A stretch of 64,000 nucleotides of DNA from Prostheceraeus crozeri (GCA_907163375.1 CAJQUW010011567.1:186001-250000); one strand, 5' to 3'; numbered from the stretch's first letter, positions 11,705 through 22,748 are shown. Numbers and translations are program-made. Notes: generated from the sequence alone by a model not told the origin.

Positions 11705-13499
11705 GCACCAACTTAGTTCCCCAGGCTCTGTCGCGACCTTGAATTTCCATTCTAGTCAACCTTTGATAAACAATCTATTGCCATGGGTGGATGAGATGAG
11801 ATTTGACTATACCTCTTTCTCTCACACACACTGAGTGTTCATTCTGCCTGCCGTGAACCGTGAGTCTTCATTGGCTTATTATGCGGTCTTAGCATCAGTT
11901 TGGTTTGACAATGTTATCTAATTTTCGGACTTTCATCCAGACGGAACTAACGAACGAGTAGTAATCAGCCGACAGTTTCAATATTTACATGTTAACTGTA
12001 ATATTGTCGAACATTCACATGTGCTGAAATATTCTGGTTATCAACCGCAGCTATTTAGAGCAATATTTTATTAGTGAGAGCTGATTGCAGTCTCTAGGGC
12101 ATCAACGTATCATTCAATCGAATTAATGTGTGAAATTTCGAGTCTAATTCGTACAGCAAACAGTAGTACTGATAACAATTGAGAATTATGACGATTTGAG
12201 TGCATTTCGATTTAATCATTCTAAACAGTAGCAAACATTTCGAGGATGGTAAACACAGTTAAGTGTTTCCATGCAAAGGCGATAAAGGTTAGTTTCCGTA
12301 AATTCTCACATACATCACTAATGATCCAATCATGCAAAACATCACAGATATGATATTAATATTACATGAACCATGTGAGAATCCTGCATATAACTGGCTT
12401 AGATTCATTTACACAATATTCTCTGCCGAGGAGTATCTTTAGTGATCTTCCTTTCATATATTCCGACTCAGAGTTGGGAATCAATAGTCCGTCTGCATCT
12501 AACCGTGCCGCATCTTAGTAATAAGCGGTTCAGAGATGCACTGAATTCACTATGCTTTTCAACTAGATATCACTTAAGGCCCAGGCCAAGTTCTGCTCAA
12601 GTTGGATATTTCCGGTGACCCAGACCAACCCCACTTGTTGGTCTCAGTACCCATGCAAAGTTATAGCTTGTGATATTCAGGTCAATGTCACAGAACTGAC
12701 TTCCATGATATTTGCGATGAAAAGCAACTAGTTCTGAATGGTAATTACACAAGTTTTTCGAGAATAATCTATGAAGTCTACACTATGTTGAATAGTGTGT
12801 GGAATACAGGGTGCAGGAATGCACATTTGCTAAGAAGCGAATGACAAACTAAAATATGAAATAGAAATTACTATCGGTTACTTATGTGAAACGAAACGTC
12901 TAAAAAGGTGTTTTACAGCGTAATTGTTAAATACTAAGTATATTAACTACCGAATTTTATTTCTGTTTCAGCCAACATACATTATGAACGCAGTGCATCG
13001 CATGCATGGTACCTGAGCGGCACAGCATATGGAGAAGAGTGGGTCAAGAAGGTCCAGCAGTTTGAAATTGATTGCAAGTCTGTAGGGAAGATCTAGAGCT
13101 ATGTGGTAGACGAATAAATGAAATGAGTTTTTGCACAAGAAGCTGCTAGCCAGAAGTGGAGGAACATCATAAAGCGATGCCGTCTAATCTGGCATCTTCT
13201 GGAACACGAGACAGGAGAATGATTCAATAAGAGTCAAGGAGAAGGAAGCACAAACTTCTCTATCATTGAATGAAAAATTCAAAAAGCTGCAGGTTTCCGA
13301 GGTTACCGATAAAACTAGGGTGGAAATCTGTAAATTGAATCACTCAAACAGTGGGCTCACAACCGTTGCAGTGGCATTGTGGGCCGCCTGTCTTCCGCAG
13401 CAGCTACATTCGTGTGCTGCCGGTGTAATGGAGAATTGGCGACCGACCAAACGCCATCATTGATCTTTTCACGGTTCTGCACCTTCAATGATGTGTGCG
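11705..13499. other. no gene recognised
   Basis: AT-rich; no frame longer than about 70 codons, no repeat ends. The stretch 12960-13260 is slightly richer in purines and GC but is interrupted in all frames. Confidence 0.45.
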
Positions 13500-13945
13500 C
13501 ACCAGCATGTTGCACGGCAGCGAGACTTGGGGTCATGTCATCAGTGTTTAAGAGTTCTTGAAGTGAATGAAATGCGGATGGTCCGTTAGATGTGCGGAGT
13601 TTCCTCTCGCGAGCGCATTTCCAATGAAGAGCTCAGAAGAATGTGCCTGGACCTTTCGGTGACTCTATAAGAAGACGACGACTAAGATGGTTTGGTCATG
13701 TGGAGAGGAAAGACGAATGTCAGTGGGTGAAGCGCGTGCGGAAAATGCAAGTGGATGGTCGCCGACCTGTTGGATGTCCAAGGAAATCATGGAGCGATAA
13801 CATCAAAGAAGACCTTCGAGCGCTCGGGCTCCGTGTGGAAGATGCTAACGACCGAGCGAAGTGGAGAACTGCCATACAAGCGAACCGTCGTACCCAACAT
13901 GGATGGAACAATCGACGTTAAATGGTATATAAGTAAGTAAGTACC
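13500..13945 (+). pseudogene. LINE 3' end: reverse transcriptase C-terminal remnant with (TAAG)n tail
   Basis: The frame 13643-13921 contains RRRRLRWFGHVERKDECQ, then GRRPVGCPRKSWSDNIKEDL and DRAKWRTAI, the familiar C-terminal segment of many non-LTR retrotransposon ORF2 proteins. Upstream, 13500-13640 shows LHGSETW in one frame and SSRERISNEELRRMC in another, the preceding part of the same region, so the copy has at least one frameshift there and a stop. Coding ends at 13921 and is followed within a few bases by TATAAGTAAGTAAGTA, a short microsatellite tail typical of LINE 3' ends. The catalytic reverse transcriptase core is absent, so this is a 5'-truncated dead insertion. The clade cannot be settled from this tail. 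Confidence 0.8.
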
Positions 13946-14687
13946 GGTAAGTGAAATTGATGATAGTAAAGCTCAGGGGTGCGATGTCAGCGTCGCACAA
14001 AAGATCATGACACCACATCTCTGGCAAAACCTCTGGAACGAAGCTGCGTTGCATTTATGCAATCAACATGACGAAATTATCGCTTGATTTAAATATTAAT
14101 GCATCATGGTTCAGTGGATGAATGACTGGGTTAGACGTAGAAGCTCCCAGTGTCATTATCATGTCCCAAACTAAATTGCGCTCAGCTGACAGTGCTATGA
14201 ACTAACACATGCGCTTATTAGGGTGCGGCGGCACACATGTGTGACTATGACCTGATATTGCTTTTATTTCATCAGTGCGACCTTAAACATTTCAACATCC
14301 CCCTTTTCCCACCAGGAGAAATGTCCAGAAAAGCAAAAACAAAGATGGATTATATCTAACCCATCATTCCAAGCTGCTATTATGATGTTTTGGAGATTGA
14401 GGCAGCTTATGAACTTGATTTTGAAAAGAAAAGTTGTTGACTTATTGTCATTGTTTCAGAACAATTTTCTGCTGATGCTTTTTTTAAGTAGTACATGTAT
14501 GTAAAAGTGAACAGGATCCAACGTATGAAGATGCCTGTCGACTTCCTTGATATCGCTTTTCTGGTAACTGATGGACTTTGTACACTAGATTCATGTATGA
14601 ATTAAAGTGGAGCAATCAAAAGCTGTTTCAACAACAAAATTTATTATAAGTAGCATGGTAATAGTAGGTATAATATATAAGCAGCAT
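13946..14687. other. no gene recognised
   Basis: Unannotated AT-rich sequence between a LINE tail and a SINE. Nothing recognisable was seen. Confidence 0.5.
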
Positions 14688-14885
14688 GTGGTCTCCGTGG
14701 CACAGTGGTTAAGTGCTTGGCCTAGCGATCTTTTGGTCCAGAGGTCGAGCCCCAAAGGTGTCAATGGAAGTCGGCAGGAAGGGCATCCAGACTTAAAGTT
14801 CTACAACGTTCCATAAGTCTGACTATGTCAGTACCGTCCAATCCCCAAGTAACGGGAGTAGTGACGCAAAAGCTTCATTTTTTTC
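14688..14885 (+). mobile_element. tRNA-derived SINE (family 1), best-preserved copy
   Basis: It starts GTGGTCTCCGTGGCACAGTG, runs through GTTAAGTGCTTGGCCTAGCG and a B-box-like GGTCGAGCCCC, then the body with GGCAGGAAGGGCATCCAGAC, GTCTGACTATGTCAG and GGAGTAGTGACGCAAAAGC, and ends in a T-rich tail. The length is about 200 bp. The A-box and B-box spacing is tRNA-like, but the molecule departs from a cloverleaf, so it is a SINE and not a tRNA gene. Confidence 0.85.
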
Positions 14886-16349
14886 ATGGTAAGCGTGAGT
14901 AAGTTATAACTTGGGAAGATGTCGGTTGATTTCTCTAATTTTGCTTTTCAGTGGTTCATATTCCTTTTAGACTTCACTTTTGTAGAAATTAGAGGTGGGT
15001 AACCCACCGTGACTACTTAAAAAACATCTTTTGATCAGAGCAGGTATCCTCGTCAAATAGATCTCGTTGTAAAGCACATACTCGGATAAAACAGATTGCG
15101 AAGTTAGTTTAGCTTCACAGAATCCTTGATTGATTACATTTCCATACATAATTCATTACATTAAGTCTGGTTATCAGCATAGAGATTGGTTCAGTCATGT
15201 TGATAATTTTCCATTGTTTAATCGTCTGAAGGATATTCTTTCTCTTAAAAAATCGTTAATGTACCACACTGTCTGACCTTTGTTCGATTCGATCAATTTT
15301 AAAACCATTCCGAAAACGTTGTAGGATATTTCTGGACGAACGATAACATGAAACGTAAAGGTATTATCTTCTATCATTTTGAGTCAATATGCACTCAGTG
15401 TTCATGGAAAATGTTTCACAGCTGTCATGCCTGAGAACTCCTACAGGTAAATTGCGGTTAAGTGCTCTCAGTGTTTGGAGAATGCATAGAGATTGACTTA
15501 ATGGTGTTTGTCATTGTATTGAGCAAACGCAGAAAAGAGAACGTCTTTGTTAGTGACATTTGCGTTGGCTAAATATCGCAAATAATGACGTAAATGGGGC
15601 AAAAATTATGTCCATCTTTTTCTGACGCTATGCAGACTTTGTCTGAGACTGTTGAAGTACCTCTAAAGTTCAACTGATAAAACGCTATCAACCGGATACA
15701 TTCAATCTTTCAGAGTATGCAGTAATTATCATCCTTGGAATTTAAAGATAGAATTATATTCAACATCTATCTAATCATCAAATCAGCAGAACAAATTTAG
15801 CAATTCAGCTATCTAGCTTTTTTGATTTTAAATTTGGATTAATAGTTACGGGAGTCATGGAATGAGATGAGAAATTTTAAAAGCAATATCAGCACGCTAC
15901 AAATTCTGATATTCTACAGGGTTTGCAATTTGGAAGCTTAATCAATCAGTAAATTGTGATGTGATTGAGAGAGAACAACAATTCGATCAGTCAATCACTC
16001 TAAACAATCCAATTGTACCAATCGAATAATTGAAATTGTACAAACCTCAATTATTCAACTAGACAAGATTTAATCAAATTTTCGGAAAATATCAGCGTGA
16101 CGAGGAGACTGGAATTCATCGATTGAGTTCAACCAAATCATCATGTCTTGCATTTACTAGTAAGTTACTGAAGGTAGGGTGATCTAGAAGTCAATCAGTA
16201 TCGCACGAATACATTATCGTTCAATAAAGAAGAAAGTTAGGTTATCATTAAGAAAATTCAAAATTAGGTGACAATAATTGCAAGTCAACAAGCTTCTCAA
16301 GCTTACCCCATGTATGACTGCATTTTGAATGGGATGACTGCAAATGTTT
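14886..16349. other. no gene recognised
   Basis: Very AT-rich, especially 15930-16090, where AATTG and CAATT words recur. Short frames only (14967-15149 and 15195-15377, minus), without domains. Confidence 0.5.
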
Positions 16350-16440
16350 AGGGATGTGAACGAAATCTGCTGACGAATCCTGATGTTGGATGAAATAGCA
16401 GCGATTCAGGTACTATTATTCAACTGAGGATGCAACTCAA
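16350..16440 (-). repeat. short dispersed repeat, copy a
   Basis: On the minus strand this carries GAGTTGCATCCTCAGTTGAA, CCTGAATCGCTGCTATTTC and ATCCAACATCAGGATTCG. The plus-strand block 24121-24200 carries the same series with a few changes, and 23822-23930 has the start (GAGTTGCATCCTCAGTT) and a later TTCGTTCACATCTCT piece. The element type is unknown. Confidence 0.6.
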
Positions 16441-17998
16441 GGCTCAATTATTCTACTTGCGAATGCTATTGCAAAAAGCAGCATTTGTTATTTATTTCAA
16501 GTGCACTATCTTAGACAACTCCTCAGTAATGTATTAAAAGTAGTATTTAATGAATTCCCGCCGGATATCTCAAATCATCAAGATACAGTTAGCATCAATG
16601 AAACAGTTTCATTATCAGCAAATACAGTGTGGTGAACATGTAAGTCTATAACGATTACAGTTTTTCGGTTTTTTTTAAATAGTGATTTGTCAAGGTAAAA
16701 TGTCATCAATGCTCCGCGATGTCAAATCCTTAGGTTTCATAACAAATAGAAAATCAGATAATCAGCGAAATACACTTCATGATTGTGGTAAAAATAACCA
16801 ATTTCTAAAGAAAATATTTTTGCATCGGAATTTCATTTTAAATGCATGAGACCTGGCTATATTGGGCTATTTTTGACTCCATCCTAAGCACTGTTCAGGT
16901 CAAATTCGCAGGGAGGGGGGACAGCGCCATCATACTCCGCAACCCGACTATTACAAGGGGACCTGTACACATTGACGTATTGATTTGGGTTAAGACTTGT
17001 GAACACCTGACGAATAAATGTGCGTTTCCTGATGCTACTCGTTTCACTTAAATGGCTTTCTTCCACCTCAAGGTACATTCCCAAAAAGTGACTCTTCGTG
17101 ACCAAGTTTATCCACAAGACTTGCCTGCACTCATCAATATTTTGAATATCTCAAGTCATGACATTTTCTATCCAATTTCAATCTCTCACATTATCAACTT
17201 AAAATTTCGCTCCCGGACACTCAATTGCTTCAACTTGTTTTCTGCTTTTATGACTCACTCCTTCCCCTTTTCGCCAGAGTTGTGGAGTTCCCAAGAGGCC
17301 TGTTAATCTCTTCCGATGGATCATTGCTTTTTCCTTCATTGTTCCAAGCTTCTTATCGTCACCTGCCCCTCAATTCAGACTAGGATTGGCGAGCGCGGGA
17401 AATCACCGACGTCCAGCTAACAGTCAGCACTTGTTATCCTTTCTTCGCTAATGAGAGTTGAAGGCAACTGAAGATTGACGAAATTGGCGCTATGAAGGAC
17501 GACTGTCTTGGTGTTGCAGACACGGAGAGGATTGCAGGGACGGGTGATTCACTGATTGCCATTTTGTGAACTCAGAACACTACAGCAAAGCAAATATCCC
17601 ATTCATTAACACTTTCCCTTCACTGAAGAATTTATTACCCATCCTTTGATCAGTCATCTCCATCCGCTTACACGTGTACCTTCAGTGCTCCATTCTGAAT
17701 GAACGTCTAGATGGGATGGTAACCTTGCTACCCTCTGCTGTCTGTGTACTATAGGGATCTAAATTGTCAGCAGTCTTATTATACGGACAGATGGACTACC
17801 GGGATTTCGACTTTTCATTGCTGCGTTGGAAAATCTTGCAAAGCTGAAAGATTGATATCTAAGTAGAAAAAAATTGTTAAAATTTGTTTAACTACACGCA
17901 CACTAAATTCTCTATCATAATTGTTCGTGAGCATTCCTCTCGGGACTGCGTCAATCTGATATTCTAATCAGAAGTCATGCTTTTGAATAATGCAATTG
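16441..17998. other. no gene recognised
   Basis: Includes three mutually overlapping frames at 16842-17306 with no recognised domain. A word close to AGTAATGTATTAAAAGTAGT near 16530 recurs in variant form near 24310 and 55925, hinting at another old dispersed repeat. Confidence 0.4.
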
Positions 17999-18040
17999 AA
18001 TATCGTAGAAGTCATGTAAAGATGCCTTGACCGTATGCAA

Positions 18041-18118
18041 AAAATAAAAATCTGGGAATAGGCCAACTGTTTATTTCGATTGGAAATATAGAAACTTTAA
18101 AAATTATGCAAATGATGT
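18041..18118 (-). repeat. left inverted copy of the retroelement 3'-UTR-like sequence
   Basis: Reverse-complement match to 20122-20200, roughly 63 of 78 positions by eye. The conserved core is ATCGAAATAAACA followed by a variable base and TTGGCCTA. The AATAAA hexamer, complemented, is at 18070-18075. Confidence 0.8.
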
Positions 18119-18146
18119 TTAGCTCCGATACGTGTTTCAGTGACCG

Positions 18147-20036
18147 GTGGTTAGTAAGGCTGCTGAATTCTTTCAGCCTTATCAATTTGGAGTTGCATGT
18201 CCAAGAGGCATGGAGATGATTATTCATATGTTAAGGGCTACGATCGACAAACATTGGAATGAAGACGACTTCGTGATATTAAAAATTGACATGACCAATG
18301 CTTTTAATCGAGTCTCTCGTCAGATGTTGTTCAATGAATGTGCTGAACATTTCCCTGAACTATTACCTTGGGTGAGGGCATGTTATTCTTCACATCCCAT
18401 TCTCCGTCATCAAATGGGGAACTTAACATCCGAAACAGGTGTTCAGCAAGGTGATCCGCTAGGTCCACTTTTGTTTTCTCTAGTCCTGCAGAAATCAATC
18501 AACGAAATTTCAAGTTCAATACCGCTGATATACAACACATGGTATTTGGACGATGGCATTGTCTGTGGACAGAGAGATTCTATAGTTCAAGTTTTACATC
18601 TACTACGATCCGCTACATCCAAGACAGGTTTGGAAGTTAATTTATCCAAGTGTGAAGCGTACAGTAAAGTGGATCTAAGCATTCTGAGTGATGATATAAA
18701 GAAGTATAAACAACCAAATTTAGAAGTTTTGGGTTCGCCAATTGGAGACCATTGTTTCTGCAATGAATTCCTCATAAAGAAGATAAGCAAAGCTAATGAA
18801 CTTCTTCATGCTCTTTCGGATTTGCACAACCCCCAGATTGCTCTGGGTATTCTACGTCGATGCAGTGGTTTTTGCCGCCTGATCCATATTGCCAGAACAA
18901 CTCCAGTAGATCAAATAAGTCAATCATTGCGGATATTTGATAATGATGTGCGTAGATCTCTAGAAGAATGCACCTCCTTAGAATGTACTGATGATGCCTG
19001 GCAACAGGCCCAATTGTCATTAAGAAATGGAGGCCTTGGACTTCGATCTGTCTCTCAACATGCAGGAGCCGCCTACATCTCATCATTCTCAAGTGCTAGT
19101 TCCGAACCTTCAGACTATCTGATGAAAGCAATTCATCATTTCAATGCTCGCGTGTTGCCGACTGAAAAAATTCAAGGTTTTGACAACATACGTGGTGTTA
19201 AAATATCACAACATCGCCTTTCACAAATGATTGAATCAAAATCACGAAACGACCTCCTTCAAGCAGCTTCACCAGCCGATAAAGCTCGACTTGAAAATGT
19301 TGCTGCGGATCATGCCGCTGACTGGTTGCAGATCATTCCTTCCCCTGGGTTAGGTCTAGCGTTGGAGCCAAACGAAATGAGCACAGCATTAAAATGGTGG
19401 TTAGGCTTACGCTTGGATGGCAACTCAAATAAATGCATCTACCATCCTGATACAATTCTTGATCCACATGGACATCATGCGTTGACCTGCAAAAATGGAG
19501 GGGACATTGTCAATCGGCACAATACCATACGAAATGTCGTGTATGAATGCTGCAGTCGATCGTTATTACGACCACAGTTAGAAAGAGGCAGTGGCTTGAG
19601 TAATCAACCAAAAACTCGCCCAGCCGACATTTTGCTCCCCGATTGGTCGTTGGGAAGATCCGCCGCGATTGATGTGACGGTCATACATCCGCTCAATCTA
19701 TCAAATTTAACCGGAGCGAGTACGACTGTCCAGCATATCACAGCAGCTGCAGAAGCTCGGAAACGTGACGTCAACATCGAGAAATGCCGGGAATTAAATT
19801 GGCAGTGCCTCCCGTTTTGCTTGACAGCATATGGAGCTATGGGTGACGAAGCCATGGAATTTGTGTCGCGCCTAGGGACCAGACTAGGAACACAGACCGG
19901 GGTGACTGTCTACGATGCCATTGCTTCTATTTGTGGGAGAATATCTGTTGCGCTGGTAAGGCGCAATGCCAAGGCCATTTTGAAAAGAACCGAGGCCTCC
20001 GTTGGTCGAAGCGAGATCTTAAGGACCTTGACTTGA
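18147..20036 (+). CDS. non-LTR-type reverse transcriptase with C-terminal restriction-like endonuclease, 5'-truncated
   Basis: The 629-residue frame opens just after an in-frame TGA (18141); the first ATG is residue 22 (18210), so no natural start is evident and the N-terminal part of the RT is missing. RT motifs follow in order: QFGVACPRG (residues 13-21), motif A KIDMTNAFN with catalytic D48, motif B GVQQGDPLGPLLFS (98-111), motif C YLDD (D135, D136), GLEVNLSKCE (161-170) and LEVLGSPIG (192-200). The C-terminal third has a Cys/His cluster C430, H433, H443, C448, then RHN (457-459), then RPAD (D494) and AIDVT (D509). Finger, RHN and PD-x-D in that order are the hallmark of the restriction-like endonuclease of R2/NeSL-type LINEs. 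No stop or frameshift occurs within 1.9 kb. Such an enzyme nicks DNA and reverse-transcribes element RNA in the nucleus; the missing N-terminus makes this copy unlikely to be active. The exact clade is not certain. Confidence 0.85.
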   Translation: MVSKAAEFFQPYQFGVACPRGMEMIIHMLRATIDKHWNEDDFVILKIDMTNAFNRVSRQMLFNECAEHFPELLPWVRACYSSHPILRHQMGNLTSETGVQQGDPLGPLLFSLVLQKSINEISSSIPLIYNTWYLDDGIVCGQRDSIVQVLHLLRSATSKTGLEVNLSKCEAYSKVDLSILSDDIKKYKQPNLEVLGSPIGDHCFCNEFLIKKISKANELLHALSDLHNPQIALGILRRCSGFCRLIHIARTTPVDQISQSLRIFDNDVRRSLEECTSLECTDDAWQQAQLSLRNGGLGLRSVSQHAGAAYISSFSSASSEPSDYLMKAIHHFNARVLPTEKIQGFDNIRGVKISQHRLSQMIESKSRNDLLQAASPADKARLENVAADHAADWLQIIPSPGLGLALEPNEMSTALKWWLGLRLDGNSNKCIYHPDTILDPHGHHALTCKNGGDIVNRHNTIRNVVYECCSRSLLRPQLERGSGLSNQPKTRPADILLPDWSLGRSAAIDVTVIHPLNLSNLTGASTTVQHITAAAEARKRDVNIEKCRELNWQCLPFCLTAYGAMGDEAMEFVSRLGTRLGTQTGVTVYDAIASICGRISVALVRRNAKAILKRTEASVGRSEILRTLT

Positions 20037-20121
20037 GTACTTTTTTTAAAATTCATCTTTGACTTTGACGTGTTTTCCTCTTGTAACTTAATGATTCGAA
20101 TAAAGTGCAGATGTATGATCG

Positions 20122-20200
20122 ACATTCTTTATATAATTTGTAAACTTTCTGTCTTTTCTATCGAAATAAACACTTGGCCTACTACCAGATTCTCCATTTT
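20122..20200 (+). repeat. right copy of the retroelement 3'-UTR-like sequence with poly(A) signal
   Basis: Begins about 85 bp after the RT stop codon and contains AATAAA at 20165-20170, as a 3' UTR should. Its inverted partner is 18041-18118. No poly(A) run follows; the 15-bp direct repeat comes 3 bp later. Confidence 0.8.
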
Positions 20201-20218
20201 GGTAATATCGTTGAAGTC

Positions 20219-22011
20219 TAACTTCAACTGCTTATCACAAAACATTTTCATTCAAGAATTCCTTAGAAATTGAAAAGTTTCATTTGAATAAAATACAAGT
20301 AGGCACTCCTTCGGCAAAGAGAACCCGAGCGTTGTGCGCATGGCTTGAGTTGTCGATAAAGTCTCACAATCGACGAGGATCTGATGGAAATTGGGGCGCA
20401 ACTTCACCGAAAATTGCCAAAGTAGTTCACTGATTCCCGTTTACCATTAGCAATTCTGCATCAATAACTTTTTTGTACCTGCTCTGGTATACAGTAGTAT
20501 CAAGAAGAAGATCAATTTTCTTTGACAGACTTGAAATCACAAAATGATGAGTGTCATGAATACTACGTGATTATGAGAGAAATGAGATAAATTCAGTTAA
20601 TGTAGTTATGCATTTTGATTACAAAAATGAAAATCTTATATTCATTCTGACTCTATTTAAATGCCGAAGCTGCAATATTGCATATACATGCGTGTTCTGC
20701 CTACAGACAAGAATTTTCACATCGACCTGAGCATATGAAATGCAGTTAGACCCAGCAATCATGTTGCGTTAAGGTGACATTGATCACTCTCATGACACCC
20801 CGTTCGAAATACACGTATAATATAACTAATATCGATGGACAGTCTTCCCAAGACATTCTGTGCAAAAACTGTAGTAAGTCAGAAGTCAGTCAAAATATCA
20901 TCACGGTAGAAATGTTGAGACAATGTAGTAGGTGAAGTCAGTTGCGGTTGATAATTTACTGTGAGCACACATACCATCTATTTCGGTTACTTGTCACAAT
21001 AGAGAAAATGACAACGAGTTTACGAGTATTTACCTTATGATTGTCAAACTGAAGCAAAAAGGTCTAATTATTTCAAGTCTTGAAAGGCTGACACCTTTTT
21101 ACTGGAATGTGAAGCTTTCACGTCAACATTATAAGACTGTGGATTGAAGAAATTCGGCCTCAACGCCTCACAGACACGAGTCATAGGCAGGCATGATTGA
21201 AGAAAACTATTCTGGTCTCTGGTCCACGTTCAGTGTATGAAGTTGGGTTCCGATAAGATAGTCTTAGAAACTGCTCTGTGAAAGATGAATTCACATAGAT
21301 GATTTATACGTCTTAATTCCTCGTGCTCAAAGGGTTTACTTGGAAATTATCATTTTGTGTCATTTTGATGGTGCAGGCAGTTGTACTCAGGGGAGGATTA
21401 TTTGAACTGTGATGAATAATCGAAGGCAAAACGCTATCTATTAAAGCACTCATGTTTTCAAGCGCTTTGAGGCCAGTTAGCCGCCTTATTTGTTGTAGAA
21501 TAAAAACTACATAGCATGGCTTTAGGTGAAAATCACGATCAAAAGAAACAAAAATATAGCATGAATTGCTTTTGACGTATCTATACGCTATGGATACACT
21601 TTTTAAGTGACAGACTAAAATATATAATTTTATATCACCTTACCATGATCGCATCGAAAGTGCTTACAGAAAAGTCACCTCTATTTGATTGATAATGGAA
21701 TTCGGGCAATACTATTCAAAAAAATAATCATATTCTTATGTTATTCAATAAAGAAATTACGGAAGAATTTAAGTCAATAAGACTTTTGTCATCTAACAAA
21801 AAAGAGTGCACACAAACAAATAACAAAACAAAACACAATGTTTGAAAAACCTGTCATAAAGATGTAAAAATATGCCAACAATTAAAATTGCTCACATTAT
21901 GTTGAAGTGATGCAAGTTATGAGCAAAGACTCACTGTTCTTGAGTTGAATGCTGATATATGTGCAGTCTCATGAGTGATCACTCAAAAATCAAGATCTTA
22001 GAAAATGAACA
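20219..22011. other. no gene recognised
   Basis: AT-rich; no frame of note on either strand and no recognised repeat ends. GTTGAAGTCTAACTTCAAC at 20210 is a small palindrome that overlaps the right direct repeat of the preceding element. Confidence 0.5.
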
Positions 22012-22019
22012 ATTTGCAG

Positions 22020-22748
22020 CAGGGATGCGGAGTCGGAGTCGGAGTCTCAGAGTCTTATTATTTTTGCTGGAGTCGGAGTCGTATCAAATGATAGGACTCC
22101 GGACTATAACTAGACCCGAAATATCATACAAACAAATTACTTATCCTCGTGCATAGTTGTCACTGTCTTGATGTCAACTCTCCGTCAAACAAAAGTACAG
22201 AGACACTGTTGCATGCAAAGCTTGCAATAGTTGAGGGAATGAACCGTGATAGTGAGAAAAGGATTGCCTTTTCACTCGGTGATTTAGTAGAGAAGACAAG
22301 CCATCCTAGACCCGATCACACCTACGTACCAAAGGTCACATCAGAGACAAAAATGAAATACCAGTTTGTTTGAGAACATTATCTCTTACCCTCACGTTAA
22401 TCGTGTGTGATGGCCCCGCCAAAGCGCATAGTAAAACCGAAAGTGTACTCATATTTTTTGGAGAAGGATGGGGGATTTTCCTGCCTGGTAGAGACTGGAG
22501 AAAAACCGTGTGAAGCACACATCAACAAGATGGGAGGAGCCGAGTCGCATGAATCCGACTTAAGCGACATTTGATAAACTTTAATTGAAAATGATTGATA
22601 TTTGATACAGCAATGATCACTGAAGATAGGTTCAGGTAAGCCTATAATGATCTATGATGTAGGTTACCAGATTTTTAAAGAAGCTAGGCTATAATACTTG
22701 TCACCCGGGGTCGGAGTCCTATCAAAATGATAGGACTCCGCATCCCTG
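22020..22748 (+). mobile_element. hAT transposon relic with 8-bp duplication ATTTGCAG
   Basis: The inverted ends share 15 identical bases, CAGGGATGCGGAGTC. Both borders carry the exact 8-mer ATTTGCAG (22012-22019 and 22749-22756), the target duplication expected of hAT. Each subterminal region has a hairpin, GGAGTC-N-TATCA facing TGATAGGACTCC, at 22075-22100 and 22713-22739. The interior retains a small zinc-finger-like frame (22410-22574) but no catalytic domain, so it is an internally deleted copy that would depend on a transposase encoded elsewhere. Confidence 0.9.
22410..22574 (+). pseudogene. BED-type zinc finger start of a hAT transposase (54 codons)
   Basis: An ATG-initiated frame of 54 codons begins MAPPKRIVKPKVYSYFLEK and continues with an aromatic-rich, Cys-containing stretch (FSCLVETGEKPC, then AHINKMGG). 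A short basic start, an aromatic pair and spaced Cys and His residues fit the N-terminal BED finger that hAT transposases use to bind their DNA ends. The spacing is not a full canonical C2H2 set: Cys25 and Cys34 are visible, His37 and His47 are candidates, so the finger may be degenerate. It stops at TGA before any catalytic region. It lies inside a hAT element with intact ends, which supports the reading. Confidence 0.45.

Larger units (their letters stand above)
17999..20218 (+). mobile_element. RT/endonuclease retroelement unit boxed by inverted 3'-UTR-like ends
   Basis: The unit has four parts. A 15-bp direct repeat lies at both borders: AATATCGTAGAAGTC (17999-18013) and AATATCGTTGAAGTC (20204-20218), 14 of 15 identical, probably the target site duplication. 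Inside it, 18041-18118 on the minus strand and 20122-20200 on the plus strand are copies of one sequence, about 80% identical, each holding ATCGAAATAAACA with a poly(A) signal. Between them is a 629-codon RT and endonuclease frame that starts within the RT domain. So both outer ends look like 3' ends of the same retroelement pointing outwards, and the left copy joins the RT frame directly near 18140. A twin- or double-primed LINE insertion explains this best. Terminal inverted repeats as in DIRS-type elements are an alternative, but no tyrosine recombinase was seen. Confidence 0.65.

Noticed and set aside
18135-18141. Splice acceptor GTTTCAG just before the RT frame
   Set aside because: A TGA in the RT frame follows at once, so splicing here would not give an upstream-extended protein, and the bases belong to the border of the inverted arm.
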